Positions 45,420-55,955 of a stretch of 64,000 nt of DNA are shown here, piece by piece (within the stretch, counting starts at the first letter, position 1; each line of letters starts with the position of its first letter). The notes beneath the pieces were generated by a model. The model searched no databases, had not been told where the DNA came from, and saw only the letters and a list, made by a program, of their open reading frames with translations. The position numbers were made by a program, and so were the translations under genes. Location of the stretch: NCBI GenBank assembly GCA_013396655.1, contig WBMV01001109.1:174937-238936 (forward strand), read 5' to 3'. The stretch is from Campylorhamphus procurvoides. Lineage: Eukaryota; Chordata; Aves; Passeriformes; Dendrocolaptidae.

Positions 45420-47243
45420 ATATCCATGTGAACATGGGCATGCAGAGATAAAATTCATCAGAATTGGGCAGAGAATATATTATTAGTGCTTAATACATGA
45501 ACTGAAAGGCAAGTAGTTGACAGCAGGGAATACATTCCAGGAACAAAAAGGGTCACTATCTGGGTCTGACTTTCCCCTCTTGTGACCATGTGTCATGATA
45601 CAGGTTTTAATTCTTTGACCTTTGCTGTCCCTCCTGTGAGGGTGCAGCTCTGATTCTGGGGCAGCCCTCAGCTCTCAAGTGCCAGGCATGGTAATTCCTC
45701 ACTGAGCTGATACAATAATTTTAATGTGGAAGGAAAACTAGTTTCCTGCTCCTCCTGGCAACTGGCTGAAATGTTCCTGTGGAAGTTGAGCCTCGGGCAG
45801 GCAGCATGTGCAGGGATCACCAGCCCAGCTGGTGTGACCCTGGGGAGGGGATGCTCTGTGTGCCCAGCTGTGGTGGCTGGTTCTGCCTGGGACCCCTGGG
45901 CATGGCCCCTGGGAGCCTGGCCCTGCCAGGTACCCGCCGTGCTAATGAGGAGGGCTAATGAGCGTGGAGCCAGATGACATCACTGAGCTCACCCAGCAAG
46001 CATCGGCCCCGGGCAAACAAACCTATTCCTGACAGCCCCAGCCTGACCATTCCTGGCTCCTGACCCCCTTCCAGCCCTTCCTGTTCTCCAGCCTTGGTGA
46101 ATTTGTTTCCATCCTCACAGAGAGGCTCTCACCATGACCTGGGGAATGGAGCAGCACTGACAGAGTTTGGTTCTCCAGTTCCATCCTGATGTGGAGCCAT
46201 CCCTCCAGCAGCACCTGCACTGGCAGCACTGGATGGGATGGAGTCCTCTCCCTTTCACCAGCCACCCTGGAGCTGCTGGGGACATTGGGGATGTATGGAA
46301 TTGGTTTCCAGTCCTGTCCTTCTGCCTTGGTGGCTCTGCAGGGCAGAGGACCTGCAGACATGGGGACAGCTCTGGCTGTCCTGTTTGGTTCTCAGTGCCA
46401 GAAAGGATGTGTGCCCATTGTGAGGAGGATCCAATTCATCCCACCTGCAAGGGTCACACGGGGACATTGCTCCTGCCCTAAGCAGGGTCTGCATCACCCG
46501 GTGCCACTGCGACTTATGGGGTGGTAGAAGTGGTGACATGCTGTGACAGAGGGTGGAAGGGGAGGGATGAGGCTCTTTGCTCCCTTTCATAGGAGAAAAA
46601 CTCTCTGTTTTGACTGGCCATGCAAGAAGAAGGTGCAGGACCTTAGGGGGTGTGGGAGGGATTGGGCTTTCAAGGATTTCATACTGGGTAGACACATCTG
46701 GATCACTCTGACTGGTGGAGTGACTCAGCCACCTCCCAGCCCTTTGAGACCTTTACCACTCTACCTAAACAAGGATTATTTCATCCTCTCAGAATGGCTT
46801 AAGCACTAATAAAAGGCATTAAAAATTAATTTTCCATGCTGTCTGTTGGTGTTTCTTCCAGTCCTGGAACGTGCTCAACAAGCAGAACTGATAAGCAAAT
46901 CCAGACCATGTCCCTCACTCTGATACCCCAGCACAGGCACTGCCCCCTCAGTGCATCATTAGGGGCAAACATGCAATTATTAACATTCCATATTTTCCCC
47001 TTTCTTTAAAAAATTTAAAAGAGGATAGATATTCTTGGCAGCCTGGAGATTTTCTATGGGTGTCAGGCCTGCTCCTCTCCTCATGTCAGATCATGTAAGC
47101 AAAGAAGATTTATAAACATTCAAGAGGCATTGCTGTGTGTGATGTTCTCTGTCCCCCAACAGGGCTCCATTCCCATCCTGAAGGCTGGGAGGGAGGATCC
47201 TGGACTCTGAGCTGGGGAAGAGAGGAAGGGAAAAGAGTGGAAC

Positions 47244-47345
47244 AGAATCAGAAATGGTTTGGGTTGGAAGGGACCTTACAGACCATCTGGTTCCAGTCCC
47301 TGCCATGGGCAGGACGTCTCCCACTAGCCCAGGGTGCTCAGAGTG
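47244..47345 (-). mobile_element. Short CR1 3'-end fragment, antisense
   Basis: ACAGAATCAGAAATGG, TTTGGGTTGGAAGGGACC, GACCATCTGGTTCCAG and CTGCCATGGGCAGGACG are the reversed CR1 3' end. Only about 100 bp remain and the text diverges after GGTGCTCAGAGTGCCC. Confidence 0.88.
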
Positions 47346-47864
47346 CCCTGGGGGACCAGAGGTGGGGGGATCAGGCAGGGGCTGGAGGCTTTGTGCCTAA
47401 AGGGGTGTGTGGGATGTGCATGGGGGTGTCGAGCAGATTCCTTCCCAAGCGAGGATGGACAAGCCCTGGCTGAGCCTGGGGGTCCTGGCCAGCACCTGGG
47501 ATCTCTGTGTCCATCAGATCAGGCACAGTGGAAGGATGTTTGCCAGAGGGACCATCAAAACACAAAAGGGCACGTGTGGACCCCAAAGTGACCTGGAAAG
47601 CAGCGCCTGGTCCTGCCCCTGTGCACTGGAACCTGCCCCAGCGAGGGCCCCTGGGCTGGGCACTGGAGCAGAGCCTGCCCACGGTGCCAACGGGGTCCTG
47701 TCTCCACAGGAAAAAGGGGACACCAGTCCGGGAAAGGCACCGGTGCCCCATTCCCAGCCAGCACCACTGCTGCCCCTGCCTCCCTTGCCGTGGATCCACC
47801 CAATTACAGCTAATTAGCTTTTCTGCCATAAACCCCTAAGGAGACAATGGAGAAAAGCCTGCTG
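47346..47864. other. Non-coding DNA
   Basis: C- and G-rich text with no recognisable gene or repeat. It borders the AT-rich island that starts near 47865. Confidence 0.5.
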
Positions 47865-48200
47865 CCTTTGACAGTAATGAAGTTAAATAGATATTTATTT
47901 ATCCTTTTATTAGACAAACCAATTATAATTTTACGCTTGAAATAGCTAATTTTTAAAAGTGATGTCGAAGCATATGTATATACCAGGATAATATATGGCC
48001 AGCCCTGGCCTGTAACAATCCTGCCTCATTACTAGCATGGCTAACATGGTATTTAAATATCCTCTAATGCACCCATTCATAAAATGATAATTAAAAATAC
48101 GCTGAAATGCAGCTATTAGGACAGAGATCCTGGTTATTTATAGGCTCTGGTTTTAGTTTTGAATTATAAAATCCCAAGTAATTGCTTGGGCTGGTGAAGT
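47865..48200. promoter_or_regulatory. Large AT-rich island, candidate conserved element cluster
   Basis: This is the most AT-rich block of this length in the window. It includes TTAAATAGATATTTATTTATC, CCAATTATAATTTTACGC, AATAGCTAATTTTTAAAAG, GATGTCGAAGCATATGTATA, GTATTTAAATATCC, AAATGATAATTAAAAATACG and GTTATTTATAGGC. Retained CpGs (ACGC, TCGA, TACG) in AT-rich surroundings suggest purifying selection, which only alignment can prove. There is no gene signal. Confidence 0.42.
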
Positions 48201-48500
48201 GTTGCTTCCTCGGCACCCTGACCCGCTGTGGCTGGGAAAGCAGGGCCTGATGATTCCCAGGGAGCCGTCAGTCTGTCCAGGAACACGGGACAGACAGCCT
48301 CACACCCAGGCTGAGCCTCCCAGTGCTCTCCATCCCAGCAGGAGAGAGGAGAGGAACTCAGGAGAGAGGAACTCAGCACGTCACTGCAGCACGTGGGGAC
48401 TGGAACTGTCCCTCCTCCTGAGGGATGAGCTGCATCCACTGGGCATTTCCAGGACCTTTTGGTCAAACAGTGGGATATGGGGAAAAGCTGCTGCTGATTG

Positions 48501-48740
48501 CAAAGCAAACACTGGGAGGGAGGAGAAAACATCTTGGAATGAGAGTTCCAGAGAAAACACTGGGAATGACAGTCCCAGAGAAAACACTGGGAATGACAGT
48601 CCCAGAGAAAACATCCAAGAGTGAGGGTCCCAAAGCAAACACCAGGAATGGGGGTCCCAAAGCAAACACCAGGAATGGGGTCCCAAAGCAAACACCAGGA
48701 GTGAGGATCTCAAAACAAACACCAGGAATGAGGGTCTGGA
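48501..48740. repeat. 27-bp minisatellite, about 8 copies
   Basis: Units of the form AAAACACTGGGAATGACAG + TCCCAGAG repeat head to tail. A left group (AAAACACTGGGAATG) and a right group (CAAACACCAGGAATG) form two subfamilies, with one 26-bp copy. The 27-bp length keeps frames open and yields a 9-residue repeat on either strand; that is not evidence of a protein. Confidence 0.93.
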
Positions 48741-49715
48741 GCAGGCTCTGGTTTTCCCATCTCTCCCTACTATCTGGACACACGGCCAGGTGGCTGGAGA
48801 CCATCTGACTGCTCAGCCAAACACTAGAGATCAGAGATCATAGAGGGACTCTTAAAAACTTAATTTCCCTGGCTATAAGGCCCCAGAGAGGCAGCTGAGT
48901 GCTCAGCTCAGCTGGCCATGGGGGCTCCGGGCAGGATCTCTCACTGCTTGGAGACCCCAGCCTGGCTGGAGTCCTGGTGCTGCTGATCCCACCCAGTCTT
49001 CTGGCTGTGCGTGGACTTCCCCCTTCCCACAGGAACGGGGCCTCCAGCATACATTTCTAGAGGCATCAGGAGTGACTTGGGAAATGAGAAATTTGCTTTA
49101 AAATGTGATTTCAGCTGTCTCACACCTAGGTGGGATTTTCAGCTAATTTCACTGGTTATTCCTAGTTGGAGACTTTTTGCTTCAGGGTTAAAAGCTCAGC
49201 AGGACCCACCAGAAGTGGCAGCTTTGCAACCTACAGCCCAGGACAGGGGTGCAGGGCTGGTGCCATTCCTTGGTGCCATTCTCAAGGGTATCAGATACCC
49301 TTTCCCAGTCCATTTCCTTTCCAGCTTCCAGGGCTGGGAGGAGCCAGGGCATGGAGCAGAATGACTCTGGATCCAAATCTCAGTTGTCACAACAAAATTA
49401 TGAGGAACAGGCCAGAACCCCTTCAATCCTCTCCTGAATGTGTTCAAACATGTGCCCTGCCTGCACCATGCCAGGAGCAGAGGAGCCTCCTTCAGAAGGC
49501 TGGAGAACACTCCAACCTTGTTTCTTCCTGGGACACTGTCCCGCAGATCAGGGGATTCCCTGACTCTGTTCCTGCTGGCAGGGGACTCGGATGCTTTTGC
49601 TGCATCACATGGGGAGCAGGTCTGTGTCTTCCCCGGCAGTGTTGGGGGGTTCTGCCCGCAGCCTCCCGCATCCCCCCCCGCTGGCTCCCTGCTGGAGCCG
49701 CACCGATGCCCTGGG
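48741..49715. other. Non-coding DNA
   Basis: No gene or well-defined repeat is seen. Confidence 0.45.
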
Positions 49716-49719
49716 GGGA

Positions 49720-49829
49720 CTGAGCACCTTTTGGGGGGCTGAGCACCTTTTGGGGGGCTGCAGCACCTTTTGGGGGGCACTGCAGCACCTTTTGGGGGGC
49801 ACTGCAGCACCTTTTGGGGGGCACTGCAG
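49720..49829. repeat. 19-22-bp G6-tract tandem repeat, 5 copies
   Basis: Five units share GCAGCACCTTTTGGGGGG or GAGCACCTTTTGGGGGG. Unit length grows from 19 (49720-49757) to 20 and then 22 bp (49778-49821). Each unit ends in six G's, so the plus strand has at least five regularly spaced G-tracts. Confidence 0.93.
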
Positions 49830-49859
49830 GCTGACGATTTGCTGGCTGCTTCACTGGGT

Positions 49860-50430
49860 TCTCTGGGAGCTCTGCCGGGACACTGTGGGGACACTTTGGG
49901 ACCGCATCCGCGGGGTGCCCCCCTTGTCCCCGGCCCCCCAGCCGGGCTGTGCCCCCGCCGGGTCCCCCTGCGCAAACACTGGGTGGCACTCGCACGCCTT
50001 GGCACAGGGAGCTGCCAGCGGGATGTTTCCGGAGGAAAGCACAGAGATTAAGGAGCGGGGAGTGGATTTACCACCCTTCCCTTTCCCGGGCCAGCCCGCG
50101 GCTCCGGGGGTCCGTGGGATCCGTGGGGTCCGTGGGGTCCGTGAGGGTCCATGGATGCTGCGGACCCCTCGCACAGCGGCTCTGCCCTGCGGGAAGGCGG
50201 CGTTGGGGTTCCCAAGGTGGCTGCTCCCCCTTTCCAGAGCATCACCAGTGGCTGCAGAGGCCCGCGACCCCCGGGCCGGTCCTACGCTATAGCTCTGTCC
50301 CTCCATCCCAGTCCCCAGTTGGCTCCCAGCTGTGGGAACACTGGGTGAGCTGCCACTCCGCATCCCGTGAGCTGGCATCTCCAGCCGTCACATCCCACCC
50401 CTCGCCCCGCTCCGGTCCCCGCACCCGGGG
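49860..50430. promoter_or_regulatory. CpG island
   Basis: CpG density is high and sustained: GACCGCATCCGCGGGG, GCCCCCGCCGGGTCC, CCCGCGGCTCCGGGGG, GCGGGAAGGCGGCGTTGG, CCCGCGACCCCCGGGCCGG. A small 10-bp TCCGTGGGG repeat lies inside. Islands of this type often mark promoters, but no exon or transcript can be assigned nearby. Confidence 0.55.
50105..50153. repeat. 9-10-bp tandem repeat (GGTCCGTGGG)
   Basis: Four to five copies of GGTCCGTGGG or GATCCGTGGG lie inside the CpG island. Confidence 0.88.
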
Positions 50431-50439
50431 AACTGGGTG

Positions 50440-50610
50440 GGAATTACAACACATCATTTATTAAAAGGTTTCTGTCAAGGTTGACAAGCCCCCAAATTAA
50501 GTAGCTTAAAAATTCCATTAGCTGAGGTCTTTCTGGTGCCATGTCCTATCTCACTTTTGTTTATCAACCTTCACGGCTCTGAATATCTGGTAGCTGCTCA
50601 GCTGTGTCCG
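50440..50610. promoter_or_regulatory. Candidate conserved non-coding element beside CpG island
   Basis: CACATCATTTATTAAAAGG, TCTGTCAAGGTTGACAAGCC (contains TGTCAA...TTGACA inverted repeat), CAAATTAAGTAGC, ATTCCATTAGCTGAGG, and CTTTTGTTTATCAACC. It starts at a sharp boundary with the CpG island on its left and another CpG-rich patch (50620-50780) on its right. Confidence 0.4.
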
Positions 50611-50799
50611 TATGGTGGGGAGACGGGGGAGGATGCGGGAACCGGTGCGGGGGGAAGAGTTCAGCACAAGTGGCAGGTCCGAGATGCTCTGTGAGCCCCC
50701 CGTGAGCCGCTCACACCACCCCAGCCCGTGGGAACGTGGGGCTCCGGTTCACGCGTGTTCAACACTGCGGGAACACGAAAGGACAATCCCCCCGGGGAG

Positions 50800-51510
50800 G
50801 GGGCTGGCTGGAGATTCAGGGCTCTGAGGTGCCACAGATGATAGCCCAGCCCCATCCCTGCCCCATCCCTGCCAAGGTGAGGGGTCCTGTGCTCTCTGCT
50901 CCCAGGCTGGACGTGCTGCTCCTTCGGCATTATGGGAAGGGGAAAATCCTACATTTGGGTCAAGAGAAGTGCGGGGGTGGGCTTAGCAAGGGGACACGAG
51001 GAAGTGACACCCTCGTGTCACTTCACGTGATGCCCAGGTTAAGGAAGACGTGCTGCTGCTGCACAGCTCCTTGCAGCACCACCAGCTCCATCCCACTGTG
51101 CAAGGGACGTGGCAGTACCTCAGAATTCCAGGGAATTGGGACAGTCTGCCTATACAGGCGTCTCTCCAGCCCAGGCTCCCAGCATTCCTAGCTCAGGAGA
51201 TGGCTTTTGCACGGCTAGGATGTCACATTGCTTTAAAATAAATGCTGGGACAAGAAACGTCAGAGCGGCTCTGGAAGTGGCTTTGTGTGTGGCTGCCGAG
51301 AGGTGACTGAGTCTGGCACGTGTCACTTCCACTTACCGGAGCAGCATCTTGTGTGGGCCCTCACTGGGCTCCCTCCCATCCACCCATGTGTCCTCACCCA
51401 TCACTGTCCCCAAAGCTGCGGGGCTGGAGAGCAGAGTGTGTGGCACAAGGGGCCGTGGGGACGGGCCACACCAGCACAGTCAGGTTGTTCCCACTGTGTC
51501 ACCAGCCAGG
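50800..51510. other. Non-coding DNA
   Basis: No gene is recognised in this C/G-rich and CTG-rich text. Confidence 0.45.
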
Positions 51511-51750
51511 AGCTCTGGACACAGCTCAGACACAGCTTGGACACAGCTCTGGGAACATCTCTGGGTGCAGCTCTGACACAGTTCTGGACTCTGCTCTGGA
51601 CACAGCTCTGGACACAGCTCTGGACAAAGCTCGGACACAGCTTTAGACATCTGGACACAGATGTGGCACATCTCTGACACAGCTCTGATGGTTCTGGACA
51701 CAGCTTTGATGCAGCTCTGACACAGCTCCAGACACAGCTCTGACACAGCC
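51511..51750. repeat. 12-bp minisatellite (GCTCTGGACACA), about 20 degenerate copies
   Basis: Copies of GCTCTGGACACA and GCTCTGACACA alternate over about 240 bp with substitutions and one-base length changes. The left and right ends are GCTCTGGACACAGC and CAGACACAGCTCTGACACAG. On the minus strand it reads as Cys/Ser/Val-rich low-complexity peptide, which should not be called a protein. Confidence 0.92.
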
Positions 51751-54700
51751 TGCAGTGCACAAGCACAGAAGGTGCTGGGTGGCACCCGACTCTGTGGTAC
51801 CACTCTCCCCTTTGCCACACACCCTGCATGGCAGCTGCTCCCAGGCTCCAAACTGCTCCACTACCTTCCCCAGGGACATGTCCTGGGAATGCTGGGAGCT
51901 GCAAGAGGGATGGGAAAGGCGCTCCTGCCCAAACCTGCTGTGTCCCTGTGGTGTGTGTGCAGGGCCAGGCCCCCTCCCTTCACCCTCCTGTCTCCTGAAG
52001 CAATTACTGGGTGTGAGGGGAAAGAGAAATCTGCATGAAAAATCTAGAAAAAGCAAACTGCTCCATTCCACCAGGAAGGAACACAGCTATTTTTAAGTTC
52101 AGGGACGATGCACGCAGCCAGATAAAATATTCAGCCTCGTGCAAAAGAAAACAGGAGGAGACTGGAAACATCCCATCTCTGTCTGTCCCTTGCAGGCCTC
52201 TCCCCACCCTCTCCCTGGGGCTCCCGGAGACGCCCCTGCCACTCCATAACACCTGGGAGGATGCAGAGAGCCAGGCATGGGCATGGGTGGCTTGTCCCAC
52301 ATGGAATGTCAAATACTAAATATGTGCTGTGGCATCTCTGGGAATGGCTTGTGAAACCCACTGACCCAAATTCTCCCACCCAGAACACATCCTGGCAGTG
52401 ATAATGAGCTGAAATAGCAGATGAATGGTTGGCAAACACTCCACTGGAGAAGCAACGCCAGCGGCCACGGGGATGAACAAAGGGCTTGGGTTCCCCCCCG
52501 ATTTGACATCACAGCCCCCCTGCAGGCGAGGGGAGAGCACCCCACACTGACCCAGCCCATGGCCCACTCCTGGGGTCGGCAGCCACAGGGCAGGGGGTGC
52601 AGGGCAGTGCAGGGAGCCTGGCCCTGGCTTGGGGGTGATGGCTCCTGACAGCACTCAGCATGAGCAGAGCAGTGCAGAAGCGACCTCATCGCTGCTGATC
52701 ATGTCAGTGTGGGGAGGGGGACCCCCCTGCTGACCCACTTCTGCTGAAGGAGCAGCCAGCACCGTGCAGAAGGGGCTTTGGGGCATGGGGGGTGGACATG
52801 TCCAGGGGCTCTGAGCTGGCCATGGGAGGCTGTGCTGCTGAGGATGCCACGGAAGCACCAGCACGGCACATCCCAACTATCGTGGCAGAAGCTCTTGCTG
52901 AATGAAGGCGTTTTCCTCACCCCTCACTCAGCAAACCCCTCTAAATCAGGACCTCAAGCACTGCAACATGAACATGCTCTCTGTGTTTTGGTGCCACTTC
53001 CAATAACAACGATTATTATTGTTCACATTGGCCTGTGGAGGGGTGTCAGGGATGTTCTTGTGGCCCTTGTGTGCTTTTGACCACTCAGCACAAGCACAAA
53101 GCAAACAGACCCACAAATCACAGAAGCAGGTGGGGGCATTTCTGCTGCTGGGAACCCACATGGGCTCTTTTCCACCCCAAGAACCCCAACACTGCCTTTC
53201 TCCTGCTCAAACTGAACCATCCTGGTTTGATTTCAGTTCAAGACAATTGATGTGAAACACTGTGGGGTTTTTTAGATGAAGCTGTGCACAGTTATTACAC
53301 TTTGTCTGTTTTTTCTTTTGATAATAGAAAAATCAAAACCCAGGAAACCAATATTTCTGTTTCTTTCTTAATTTGATTGTATTAGAATTGAAATGAAGGA
53401 TTGTACTATGAATGCCCCTGTAAAAAATGAAAATGCCTCAAAGAAATGTTTTTGATGATCCAACAAACATCTGTTCAGGTTCTGCTCTGCCCCATCTCTG
53501 GTGCCTGCAGCTCTCCTGTCTGTGCTGGAAAGGCCATGGGCATGGTGTTGGGGGTGTCCCTGCAAACAGAAACTGCCTAAAATTTAATTCTGGGAGCAGT
53601 CTGCTGTCTGAAATATTTTCTTTTTGTATAAAGATCATGAGGATTTTCTGCTGGTTCCATGTGTCAAGATGTTCCCAAAGAGCGAGGGGGTGCAGGCATC
53701 ACCCCCCTGGCCAGAGTGAAAATGGCAAAGCTCTTTCTTGCTTCATTGTACTGAAAAATTTGGATTTTTTTTTTCACTCTCTAATTATTTACCCCTTGCC
53801 ACTTCCCCTTGCAGTTCATTTTGCACTGACACCTTTAAAAACCACCAAACAAGATTACCCCACCTGAGAGGTGAAGGCAACGCTGAGGGTTTCAGAGAAC
53901 TCCTCTATCTACCTGGATGAAGGAGTTTAAACTGTCTGAGTGTGATTGCCATGAAATGGATCAGAGGAATAAGCAGCAGCAGTGCAGAGCAGTATCAAAA
54001 ATACCTGGGATTCAAAAGGAGCTTTAATTTTAGTGTTTGTTTGGTTCCCAACCCAGAGGCTGCTGGGGGACAGAGAGATTAAAAAGGTCAAATTCCCCTT
54101 GAAGCACCCTGGGTTAGAAGTGATTAAAATACAGAGAGGTGTGGAAGAAAATGATGGTGTCAATTATGGAAAAAAAGAGGGGGAAAACACAATGACTGGA
54201 TGACCATCAGCCCCAGCCCTTTCTGGTGATCCTTGAGCTCCTTGTGGGAGCACCAGGAAGGACAGAGCCCCTTGCTCTTCCAGCCTGGCAGAGATGATCC
54301 TTCCTAGTGAATAACAGTAGTATTTCATTTATTGGTATCAGCTGCCTGTATCCCATCCCATTCCTGATGCACAAAGCAGACCAGGATCCCTGTGTAGAAA
54401 GCACAGGAAGACGAGGATGAACTCTCTTTTTGGTCTATTCCCACATTTCTTTCAGCAACAGCAAAACATTTTGATTCACTGGGCCAACATTTGCCTGATT
54501 TGTTTAAATATTTATAGACTCGAGTAGCAAATATTAGTGGCAACTTACGAGCACCGTGGGAAGTGTGTCCCCCCTTGTGCTGGGGCTCAGCTGGGCTCTG
54601 GAATTCACTGTATTTTATATGTGTGCAGCAGGTAATGTGCTCACAGCGATTATTATAATGATCTGCCATTGACCTTGTGACACCAGGAAAGAAAAGATGA

Positions 54701-54770
54701 TGAATTTATGACTATTGGTAAATATTCCCCCGGTGTCAGCAGTGTTAGCTGGATGGGACTGTCTGTCCTG
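51751..54770. other. Non-coding DNA
   Basis: No gene is supported. The stretch 53270-53420 is AT-rich with T-runs; 53735-53830 and 54450-54530 are milder AT-rich patches. No transposon is recognisable. Confidence 0.45.
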
Positions 54771-55257
54771 GAGTGGGCACAGTGGGCAATGCCACCCCCT
54801 CCCTGCCCCAGTGGGACCCGGGCTATGCCAGCAGCAGCTCGGGGACAGCCCTGCTGCAGTCACAGATCCCTGACCTCTCCATGAGGGACAGCAGCTTCTT
54901 CCTTCCCGTCCCTTCTGCCTGGAACAGCCTCTTGCCTCCGGAGTTGAATGATATCATTCAGCTCAGCGAAACGGCGGCAGCCGAGCTAATGGAACAGCTC
55001 CAAGGCACTGCCAGCTCCATTCCAGCTTCCCTGAAACCTCCCGAACTGGGGGAGAGGCTGCTCTGCCAGCCTGAGGGTGTGGCTGTTATTGCTGCTGAGG
55101 CTCTTATCCCTGTGGTTGTGTGTGCATCCCATCCGTGCAGTTACTGTGCCATGCCCCTGCACTAAACAGCTCTCCGGGACACTGCTCATCACCCTGGTGT
55201 CTGGCTGCCACTGCACACACTGGCACACAGGCCAGTTTCCTTATGCCACTGAATCCT

Positions 55258-55545
55258 GGTGGCACGCTGGGTGTGTGCTGGGTGTGTGCTGGGTGTGTGC
55301 TGGATGTGTACTGGGTGTGCTGGAGGCATGTGCAATACATGATGTGTGCTGGATACGTGCTGGACACACGCTGCATGTGGGATGCACGTGGGATATGTGC
55401 TGGATGGGTGCTTGGGGCATGTTAGATACATGTGAGATGTGTGTGGGGTGTGTGGGGGGTGTGTGGGGTGTGTGTGGAATGTGTGGGGTATGTGTGGGAT
55501 GTGTGGGATGTGTGTGGGATATGTGGGGTGTGTGTGGGGTGTGTC
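55258..55545. repeat. GT-rich array with 11-bp and 10-bp sub-repeats
   Basis: The left part (55265-55320) repeats TGCTGGGTGTG. The middle decays into GCTGGATACGTGC-type units. The right part (55430-55545) repeats TGTGTGGGGT/A. Alternating purine-pyrimidine and G-runs make the array prone to length change and non-B structure. Confidence 0.9.
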
Positions 55546-55689
55546 TGCAGCCCCCCTGCACACACCTGTACACAGGTAGGAGCACACACATGGACAGGGA
55601 GTGGCAGTGCTGGGACTGTCCCTGTGTCCCGCTGGGGTGACACGGGGCTGTGCTGCCCTTAAGGCCTTTTGCTGCCTGTCATTTGGGGG

Positions 55690-55955
55690 TGCTCCCGCAG
55701 AGCTGTGCCCGGGTGGGTGCTGAGCGGTGCTGAGCCCCCCGCCCGGGCCCCGCTGGTGGCCGCGGTGTCGCCGGGAGCGCCGTCTGGGGCTCGGGGAGCA
55801 GCAGCCGCCCCACTGCCTTTGTCTCCCTTCCCCTTGAGCGGGGCATTGCACATCCCTATTGACAACGTGTTGGGGACATTCCGACATCGGAGTGACAGTG
55901 GCATTTCCATGACCTGGAAGCGCAGCCGGGGCCGGGCGGGCTTTGAAGGGATTCG
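55690..55955. promoter_or_regulatory. CpG island
   Basis: CCCCGCCCGGGCCCCGC, GGCCGCGGTGTCGCCGGGAG and GAAGCGCAGCCGGGGCCGGG show sustained CpG. It runs into the conserved-looking block on its right. Confidence 0.5.

Larger units (their letters stand above)
30490..47240. other. Long non-coding stretch
   Basis: No exon, RNA gene or clear transposon is recognised over about 16.7 kb. There is short-repeat structure at 31797-31845 and 38416-38449 and a TG run at 45406-45419. Islands at 33010-33090, 37850-37970, 38940-39030 and 40555-40760 are AT-rich with homeodomain cores. The longest open frame of the window (347 codons, 42090-43133, plus) lies here but shows no family motif. Confidence 0.5.

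Noticed and set aside
45612..45632. TTTGACCTTTGCTGTCC, similar to a nuclear-receptor DR1 site
   Set aside because: The second half-site is imperfect and there is no surrounding motif cluster; single sites like this occur by chance.
49196..50005. 269-codon minus-strand frame with PPKRCS-type repeats
   Set aside because: The repeat is the translated G6-tract array at 49720-49829.
55189..55887. 232-codon minus-strand frame rich in His/Thr/Pro repeats
   Set aside because: It is the translation of the GT-rich array at 55258-55545, not a histidine-rich protein.
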